64,000 nt of DNA. Source: Streptomyces sp. NBC_01465. GTDB lineage: Bacteria > Actinomycetota > Actinomycetes > Streptomycetales > Streptomycetaceae. Under the pieces are notes generated by a model. It worked only from the letters and a program-made list of their open reading frames with translations, had not been told where the DNA came from and did no database searches. Shown here in pieces: positions 58,162-64,000 of this stretch. The stretch covers positions 2,852,001-2,916,000 of the forward strand of contig NZ_CP109467.1 in NCBI RefSeq assembly GCF_036227325.1, given 5' to 3'. The translations under genes were made by a program, and so were the position numbers. How positions within the stretch are numbered: the first letter of the stretch is position 1; every line of letters begins with the position of its first letter.

Positions 58162-60405
58162 CTACCAGTTGGCCGCCAGCGTCCAGTTCAGGCTGCCGTC
58201 CACGCTGCCGCGCCACCAGTTGAGGTCACCGCGGTAGTGGAACAGCAGATCGGTCCGCCCGTCGCCGGTGAAATCCCCCGCCCAGACCGGACGGCCATCG
58301 GTGAACGACCCGAATCCTGCCGTGTTCCCGATCAGCGACCAGACCAGCTGCAGGCCGCCCGGGTTGGGGGTGACCGGGCAGGCGAGCGTTGCCATTTCGG
58401 ACTGCTCCGAGGTCATGGCCTGGCGGATCGCCGTGATCTGCCGGTTGATCTCCCTGATCTCCTCCCGGTCGAGCTTGGGGTCGAGACCGTCCCTGATGTC
58501 CTGGAGGGTACGGATCTCCGCGCGATGCCCGGCGATTTCCGAGCGGAGCACTGCGCACCGCGCGTTCTCGGGAGGTACCAGCTGGATGGAGCCGAGCCAC
58601 CAGTTCTCGTCACCCGGGTAGTGGAAGACGATGTCGGTCTTCCCGTCACCGGTGAAGTCGCCCGTCCAGAACGGGTTTCCGGTCACATCGCCGAAGCCGG
58701 TCGTGTTCCCCACGTACGCCCAGGTGAGCTGCCCATTCCGGATCGTGCCGAGCCACCAGTTCCGGTCGCCCGGGTAATGGAAGATGATGTCGGTCTTCCC
58801 GTCACCGGTGAAGTCGCCCGTCCAGAACGGGTTGTGGGACACGTCGCCGAAGCCGGCCGTGTTGCCCACCAGGTCGAAGCTCAGTTGTCCGCCGGTGACC
58901 GAGCCGAGCCACCAGTTCTGGTCGCCCGGGTAGTGGAAGAGCAGTTCCGTACGCCCGTCACCGGTGAAGTCGCCTGCCCAGACCGGGTTTCCGGTCACGT
59001 CGCCGAATCCGGTCGTGACCGCCACGCGGGTCCAGCTCAACTGCCCGCCCGTGATCGAGCCGAGCCACCAGTTCTGGTCGCCCGCGTAGTAGAAGAGCAG
59101 TTCCGTACGTCCGTTTCCGGTGAAGTCCCCTGTCCAGAAAGGGTTTCCGGTCACGTCGCCGAAGCCTGCCGTGTTCCCCACGAGCGACCAGCCGAGCTGC
59201 CCGTTCTGGACGGTGCCGAGGATCCAGTTCTGGTCCCCCGGGAAGTGGAAGATGATGTCGGTCGCACCGTCGCCGGTGAAGTCGCCCGTCCAGAAGGGGC
59301 GGCCGTCCGCCAGGTCCCCGAACCCGCTGGTGTCACTGACATCGCTGAACACGAGCGTTCCCGGCGCACCCGGATTCGTCCGCCCGAGGTACCAGCGCTG
59401 ACGGGCCGGTGAGTAGTACAGGACGTCGGTCCCCGGCTGCCCCCGGAAGCGCCCCAGCCACACGTTGCGCGGGCCCGGGTAGACACCGGGGTACATCGTG
59501 GCCACGGCCCCCCGGTCGCCCACACTCAGTCCGGAGGCACCGCCCATGGTGACGCCGGGCGGCAGCTGTTGCTCCGCCACGATGGTCGTCCTCTTCTGGC
59601 CCGTCGCGGGGTTGATGACACCGAAGGCCGTTGGCCCGTAGTGCATGATCGAGCCGTAGTCGTACGGCCCTACGTCATCGCCGTCGGAGATGTTCTGGTC
59701 GAAGTTGTGGCCCTCACCGGCCACGATGTTCGCCCAGATGATGCTGACGAAGAAATCGCGGTCCTCGCGGCTCTGCTCGTGCCAGAGCCCGACCGCGTGG
59801 CCGATCTCGTGGATGGTCCCGCTGATGCCGCACTTCACGCCGATTTCGACGTCCTGGGACCCACCCTGGCGGCCGACCGAGGACCGGCACACGCTTGCGT
59901 CCCGGAAGTTCAGCCAGGCCGCATCGGAGCCGTTGCGCGGGCGCAGTGCGAGGCGGGTTCGGTCGTGCCAGTGGGAGATCGCCGTGGTGATGGCGGTCCG
60001 GGCCGTGGAGGTCAGGGAGACGTCCAGGACGAACGGCACCACTCCGCCGGGCCACCGCCTGCCCTGCCAGGGGATCACGACCGCCGTGGGCCTGACGCCG
60101 ACGAACTTCGTCAGGTCGACGGCATCCCCCTCCAGGACCCCGTCCCCGACTCCCGCCGCGCCCTGTGCCGCCTTCTCGCGCAGCTCGTCGGTCCGTCGCC
60201 GGACGTCCTCGTCCCGGCCCAGAACGATGTCGCCCTCGACGACGGCCAGACCGTCGACCACCGCGTACCGGACAGCACGCACCTCGAACGTCTCGCCGGT
60301 GATCAGCGCCGTCCTGATGACTTTCCCGCCCGGCTGCTGCTCGCCGGAATCCTCCCCGTGCTTCTCCTCGGGAACGTCGGCGGGATGCATCTGCTCGTCG
60401 GCCAT
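58162..60405 (-). CDS. Astacin-like metalloprotease with VCBS/FG-GAP-like repeats
   Basis: A 747-residue protein starting behind GGGGAGG. Residues 105-300 are an M12A/astacin-type domain: zinc site HEIGHAVGLWHEQSREDRD (His199, Glu200, His203, His209) and Met-turn SIMHYG (Met254, Tyr256). Six or seven tandem repeats of about 62 residues follow (pattern FWTGDFTGDGKTDIIFHYPG then NWWLGS), calcium-binding beta-propeller type. One coiled-coil insert lies near residues 640-690. No signal peptide is visible at the N-terminus, so either it is exported by another route or the start is wrong. Confidence 0.85.
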   Translation of the reverse strand: MADEQMHPADVPEEKHGEDSGEQQPGGKVIRTALITGETFEVRAVRYAVVDGLAVVEGDIVLGRDEDVRRRTDELREKAAQGAAGVGDGVLEGDAVDLTKFVGVRPTAVVIPWQGRRWPGGVVPFVLDVSLTSTARTAITTAISHWHDRTRLALRPRNGSDAAWLNFRDASVCRSSVGRQGGSQDVEIGVKCGISGTIHEIGHAVGLWHEQSREDRDFFVSIIWANIVAGEGHNFDQNISDGDDVGPYDYGSIMHYGPTAFGVINPATGQKRTTIVAEQQLPPGVTMGGASGLSVGDRGAVATMYPGVYPGPRNVWLGRFRGQPGTDVLYYSPARQRWYLGRTNPGAPGTLVFSDVSDTSGFGDLADGRPFWTGDFTGDGATDIIFHFPGDQNWILGTVQNGQLGWSLVGNTAGFGDVTGNPFWTGDFTGNGRTELLFYYAGDQNWWLGSITGGQLSWTRVAVTTGFGDVTGNPVWAGDFTGDGRTELLFHYPGDQNWWLGSVTGGQLSFDLVGNTAGFGDVSHNPFWTGDFTGDGKTDIIFHYPGDRNWWLGTIRNGQLTWAYVGNTTGFGDVTGNPFWTGDFTGDGKTDIVFHYPGDENWWLGSIQLVPPENARCAVLRSEIAGHRAEIRTLQDIRDGLDPKLDREEIREINRQITAIRQAMTSEQSEMATLACPVTPNPGGLQLVWSLIGNTAGFGSFTDGRPVWAGDFTGDGRTDLLFHYRGDLNWWRGSVDGSLNWTLAANW

Positions 60406-60615
60406 GACGGCCTCCCCACGGTTGCCCTTCAGGGTGGTGAGAACGAGACAAGCACCGCCGCGGCCCGGCCGACAGCCGCGAACAGGCCACCGTGGGGGGC
60501 GCGGAGTTCGGGGTTTCCGAACTCCGCGCCCGCGCACGCCGGCTTCAGGCACCCAGAGGTGCCGCCTACCTCACAGACGGGCCAACCTCCGAATCGACTT
60601 TCCCAAGTCTGATGC

Positions 60616-61659
60616 TCAGTGCGGTAGTTGCACCGTCACGTACGGGCTCAGCGCCCGCAGGAAGTCCGCCGCCTCGAACGCCGTTCCCGCCGACACCACA
60701 CCCGTCGCCCCCGCCCGCGTCCGCCCGTCGAGGAGCCGCTCCACCGCCTCCACCGCGAGCGGTGCGGTCACCGCGTAGATGTCCTGGCCACTGGCCGTCG
60801 CCCGGCGCTCGACGCCGTCCGACACGACCAGCACGTCGACCACGAACGTCTGGTCGGAGCGGCCCAGTTCGTCCATCGCCTCCGGTGCCGGCGTGTCCGC
60901 ACCCGCCAGGTCGCGGGCCGCCTCGACCGCCATGTACGTGGTCACCGACGGCACCTGCACGTGGCTCGGGACCGTCACCACGTCGGCCATCGTGAACTCC
61001 GCGAACACCCTGCGCGTGCCCAGCGGCTCCGGGAACTCCCAGTCCTGCTCCACCACCGTCTTCTCGTCGTGGTACTGCAGCTCGCCCTCCGCGAACCGCA
61101 CCCGCCGGCCCCCGCGCCGGTCGTGCGACACCTGGCCCGCGGCCCGCGTGCCCGCCGTCGGGCGCCAGCTGCTCAGTCCGTACGCCACGTGCACGGCGTC
61201 CGCCGCCGTCCGCTCCCCCATCGCCGCCGTGACCAGGAGGTCGCCGAGCCCGCCGTAGAACGCCATCGCCGGGACCACGGCGGTCCCGGCCTTGGCGGCC
61301 GCCTCCGCGTAGTCCGCGAACATCGCGACGTTCGCCTCCAGCTCCGCCGCCACGTCGACGTACGGGATCCCCGCCCGCAGCGCCGCCTCGACGACCGGGC
61401 CGCCGGTGACCGCGAACGGTCCGGCGCAGTTGATCACGGCCGCCGCCCCGGCGAGGGCCCGGTCGAGCGCGGCCGGGTCGTCGACGGCGGCCGGTCGTAC
61501 GACAAGACCCGGCTGGGACGAGGCTGCCAGGGCCTCCAACTGGGCCGCGTTACGGCCCGAGACGATCGTCGTGAAGCCGCGGCGTCTCAGCTCGGCGACC
61601 ATGAAGCGACCTGTGTGCCCCGTCGCCCCGTACACCACCACTGCAGCCTGCGCGTTCAT
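60616..61659 (-). CDS. Saccharopine dehydrogenase/trans-acting enoyl reductase-like protein
   Basis: A 347-residue Rossmann protein. The start AAVVVYGATGHTGRFMVAELRRRG and INCAGPFAVTGGPVVEAALRAGIPYVDV are the conserved dinucleotide blocks of the saccharopine dehydrogenase NADP-binding family. The ATG at 61659 has GGGGGA upstream and is preferred over that at 61671. It may be a reductase in lipid or secondary metabolism. No pathway context is seen. Confidence 0.82.
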   Translation of the reverse strand: MNAQAAVVVYGATGHTGRFMVAELRRRGFTTIVSGRNAAQLEALAASSQPGLVVRPAAVDDPAALDRALAGAAAVINCAGPFAVTGGPVVEAALRAGIPYVDVAAELEANVAMFADYAEAAAKAGTAVVPAMAFYGGLGDLLVTAAMGERTAADAVHVAYGLSSWRPTAGTRAAGQVSHDRRGGRRVRFAEGELQYHDEKTVVEQDWEFPEPLGTRRVFAEFTMADVVTVPSHVQVPSVTTYMAVEAARDLAGADTPAPEAMDELGRSDQTFVVDVLVVSDGVERRATASGQDIYAVTAPLAVEAVERLLDGRTRAGATGVVSAGTAFEAADFLRALSPYVTVQLPH

Positions 61660-61769
61660 GCTGTCCCCCATCTCGCTGTTCCGGTGAGGGCAAGTGTCGC
61701 CGAGAGGCGGGGCCTGCGGCGGTGAAAAGCCCTGGGTGTTTTGATCACTCTGCGCTTAAGGTCTGCGCA

Positions 61770-62543
61770 ATGACTCTTGCTTACGATGTTTCCGGAGACG
61801 GTCCCGCGCTGGTTCTTCTGCACTCCGCGGTGTGCGACCGAAGAATGTGGGACCCGCAGTTCACCGCCCTTGTCGATGCCGGTTATCGGGTGGTGCGCCC
61901 CGACTTCCACGGCTTCGGGCAGTCCCCTCTGCCGGACCGGCGCCACAACGACGCCGAAGACGTACTGGAATTGCTGGACGCCCTCGGGGTCGAGCAGGCG
62001 GCGCTGATCGGCTCCTCGTACGGCGGCCAGATCGCCGTGGAGATCGCCGCGCGCCGTCCGGACCGGGTGTCCGCACTGGCTCTGCTGTGCTCCGGGGTGC
62101 CGGGACATGAACCTTCCGACGAGATGCGCGCGTTCGGCGACCGCGAGGACGAGCTCCTCGAAGCGGGCGATGTCGCGGCGGCCGTGGAACTGAACGTGGA
62201 CTTCTGGCTGGGACCGGACGCGAACGACGCGGCCCGGGAGCAGGTGCGGACGATGCAGCGGCAGGCCTTCGACGTGCAGCTCGCCGCCCCCGAGGGCGCC
62301 GGACGGAACAAGGTCGAGAGCGACCTGTCGGCGATCAAGGCACCCGTTCTCGCCGTCACGGGCGACCACGATCTCGCGGACTACCGGCAGATCGCGCACC
62401 GGCTGGTGGACCTGCTCGGCGACACCACCCGGCACCTCGCACTGCCCTGGGCCGGCCATCTCCCCAGCCTGGAGCGGCCCGCCGAGGTGACGGAGCTGCT
62501 GGCCGGGTTCCTGCGCGAGACGGTGCCCGTCCCCGTCAGCTGA
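61770..62543 (+). CDS. Alpha/beta hydrolase
   Basis: A 257-residue hydrolase. PALVLLHSAVCDRRMWDPQ provides the oxyanion loop, the nucleophile elbow is LIGSSYGGQIA with Ser, the acid lies in AVTGDHDLADY and His in WAGHLPSLERP. The fold matches the 3-oxoadipate enol-lactonase/haloperoxidase type. The ATG has no ribosome site, and TTAAGGT lies close upstream, so translation may be leaderless. It is divergent from the reductase gene. Confidence 0.85.
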   Translation: MTLAYDVSGDGPALVLLHSAVCDRRMWDPQFTALVDAGYRVVRPDFHGFGQSPLPDRRHNDAEDVLELLDALGVEQAALIGSSYGGQIAVEIAARRPDRVSALALLCSGVPGHEPSDEMRAFGDREDELLEAGDVAAAVELNVDFWLGPDANDAAREQVRTMQRQAFDVQLAAPEGAGRNKVESDLSAIKAPVLAVTGDHDLADYRQIAHRLVDLLGDTTRHLALPWAGHLPSLERPAEVTELLAGFLRETVPVPVS

Positions 62544-63384
62544 GCTCGTCCAAAACCTCGGTGATGTTGCTCCGGTACGTGCGCAGGGCCCGCAGTCCGG
62601 CTGCGTACCGCGCACGGTGGAGCGCGATGTCCGCGGCCTGCTTCTCCGCCTTCACGGTGTGCCAGAGTTCGGCCGTGTGGTGGCGGCGCTTGCAGGTCAC
62701 GTCCGCCGCGGCGGTGGCCCGCTCGCGCTCCGTGTGGCGGGTGTTGGCGTCGCGGTCCCGCTTCCAGGCCTTGTCCGCGTACGCGGCGACCGGGTCCGGA
62801 TAGCGCGGGAATCCCCGCTGGACAAGGCAGTTGGACCACACGGCCCAGGCCGCGCGGAGACGCGGGTCGCGCATGACCGCCTTGTCGACCTCGACGCCGC
62901 GGATGGACGCGTAACCCCAGTCCCGCTTGACGTCGATGCCGCGCATCAGCCGCCGGTTCGCCTCTGCCCCGCAGGCGGGCCAGTCCGCATACTCGGCGTT
63001 GGTCATACGGCGGCCCTTCGGGGTGAGGGACGGGTGCTTGGCCGGATCCCAGCCGTAGCCCCAGCGGCGGGCTACGTCCGGATCGAGGACGCCGTAGTCG
63101 GTGCCGGCCAAGACGATGGTGCCAATGGAGCTGTACGGGGATCGAGGGTCGAGCGGGAAGTCCCGGTGGCCGTGGCCCGCCATGCACTGGCGGACCAGCA
63201 ACGCCGAGGCGCGGCGGTCGCGTTGGTAGTCCTGCCCGGTGTAGTCGTAACGGTCGGCGGGGAGCGGGCCGAGGTCCGATCCCGTACGGACGCCCGTGTC
63301 CGGGCTTGCCGGCCCCGAGGCACAGACCGCCGCCAGCAACGCCACCCCTGCCACGGCACTCAGCCGCCACCCCCGTCTCACCAT
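62536..63384 (-). CDS. Exported protein of unknown function
   Basis: A 282-residue protein. The N-terminus MVRRGWRLSAVAGVALLAAVCA has a signal or lipoprotein helix with Cys22 as possible lipid site. The mature body is helical and Arg/Trp-rich, with LLVRQCMAGHGHRDFPL, YGWDPAKHPSLTPKGRRMT and a long C-terminal helix (ATAAADVTCKRRHHTAEL). Similar proteins are widespread in Streptomyces without known role. It overlaps the hydrolase end by 8 bp. Confidence 0.65.
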   Translation of the reverse strand: MVRRGWRLSAVAGVALLAAVCASGPASPDTGVRTGSDLGPLPADRYDYTGQDYQRDRRASALLVRQCMAGHGHRDFPLDPRSPYSSIGTIVLAGTDYGVLDPDVARRWGYGWDPAKHPSLTPKGRRMTNAEYADWPACGAEANRRLMRGIDVKRDWGYASIRGVEVDKAVMRDPRLRAAWAVWSNCLVQRGFPRYPDPVAAYADKAWKRDRDANTRHTERERATAAADVTCKRRHHTAELWHTVKAEKQAADIALHRARYAAGLRALRTYRSNITEVLDELS

Positions 63385-63394
63385 GCGCAGGATG

Positions 63395-63967
63395 CTAGCC
63401 GCCGCCATGAACATGGTCGGTGGCCGCGTCCGCCGAGACCGCCCAGAAGCGCAGCAGGAGCAGTGCTACGGCGATGAGCAGCATCGTCACCGTCTCGCCG
63501 GTCACCGCATCGCGCGACCCGTGGGCGGACACCTCGCTGATCAGGACCAGGCTCCAGCAGGCCATGGCGACCAGTCCCGCGTAGAAGCCGAGCCGTACGA
63601 TCTTGGCCTGCCTGCTCTGCATTCCGTAGAGCAACAGCAGCCTGGCGAAGGTCACTTGGGGCTCGTCGTCGGCGTCCTGCCGCCCCGCCTCGTTCACGCG
63701 CTCGGACGCCTGGTCGAGCCAGGCCTGCGCCTGCGACTGCCCGGCACTGAGTGTCTCCGGTGCTGCGGGGAGCGACTGCTGCGCCGCCCACCACTCGGCC
63801 GCGAAGGACACCTGCCGGGACGCGTCCTCGTACGCGAGCCGCCGCCGCCCGCGTCGGCTGCGCCGCTGGCGCCGGTCCTGGAGGACCAGGCTCAGGATTC
63901 CGGTGGCCGCCGTCACCACCGGGACCAGTACCGCCACAGCGACCGTCACGACGTCCTGCGCACTCAT
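63395..63967 (-). CDS. Membrane protein of unknown function
   Basis: A 190-residue protein with an N-terminal helix (VVTVAVAVLVPVVTAATGILSLVL), a basic QDRRQRRSRRGRRR stretch, a central helical region, and two C-terminal helices (LGFYAGLVAMACWSLVLIS and TVTMLLIAVALLLLRFWAV). It starts at the ATG at 63967, 10 bp before the next gene. No family is recognised. Confidence 0.62.
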   Translation of the reverse strand: MSAQDVVTVAVAVLVPVVTAATGILSLVLQDRRQRRSRRGRRRLAYEDASRQVSFAAEWWAAQQSLPAAPETLSAGQSQAQAWLDQASERVNEAGRQDADDEPQVTFARLLLLYGMQSRQAKIVRLGFYAGLVAMACWSLVLISEVSAHGSRDAVTGETVTMLLIAVALLLLRFWAVSADAATDHVHGGG

Positions 63968-64000
63968 CGGGAGCTCCGCGCCGGCCAGGCCACGTCGTCG

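Noticed and set aside
1..64000. CRISPR array, rRNA operon or secondary-metabolite cluster
   Set aside because: I saw no regularly spaced repeats with unique spacers, no rRNA sequence, and no PKS, NRPS or terpene synthase genes.

Overview
The window is high-GC DNA with strong third-position GC bias, GTG/TTG starts, ATGA/GTGA gene overlaps, Tat and lipoprotein exports, class E and F sortases and a cslA-glxA locus. All of this points to a Streptomyces chromosome, mostly core-arm type sequence with a few accessory patches. I see no rRNA, CRISPR array, integrase or intact insertion sequence.

Layout. 1-4.9 kb: the end of an amidase gene, a DUF3830 gene, an ehuBCDA-type ectoine/amino-acid ABC importer and an IclR regulator. 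4.9-15.6 kb: two identical tRNA-Lys(CTT) genes in the same orientation bracket a NarL-type two-component system, an MFS exporter, a secreted SGNH hydrolase, an AMP-binding ligase, a secreted AA10 polysaccharide monooxygenase with a DasR-like operator, an SPFH protein and an NlpC/P60-like wall protein. 14.8-22.7 kb: a trypsin-like protease, then the hyphal-tip glucan locus (cslA, the radical copper oxidase glxA, and a facing GH6 endoglucanase), a class F sortase and its partner. Together with the monooxygenase these form an apical cellulose-like glucan deposition module known from Streptomyces.

22.7-32.2 kb: a phosphonate uptake and breakdown cluster read right to left. It holds a GntR/UTRA regulator, an FAD amine oxidoreductase, a phosphonatase-like HAD enzyme, an ABC ATPase, two permeases, a binding protein and a secreted phosphodiesterase. 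There is no PhnW-type transaminase, so the FAD enzyme probably supplies the aldehyde to the HAD enzyme. A 12-bp sequence is shared by two intergenic regions of the cluster. 32.2-45.7 kb: an LAETG surface protein, a divergent ROK/Gfo-Idh-MocA pair, small-molecule hydrolases, a YidC paralogue, a sodium:solute symporter, a class E sortase, a SEC-C protein and an ArsR/SRPBCC operon with a highly structured leader.

45.7-64 kb is the most accessory stretch. It has two small secreted proteins, a frameshifted gene, a vsr gene cut off after about 50 codons, a redox cassette (three NAD(P)-dependent proteins plus LysR) that starts at that break, and several small secreted or DinB-type genes. It also has a replication-initiator-like HTH gene whose upstream DNA carries repeated TGATCAC boxes and an ~800-bp imperfect inverted repeat closed by a perfect 23-bp hairpin. 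An AbiEi-like gene, an astacin-type protease with VCBS-like repeats, and ordinary metabolic genes follow.

All functional statements come from reading motifs in the translated sequence. No database search was run.
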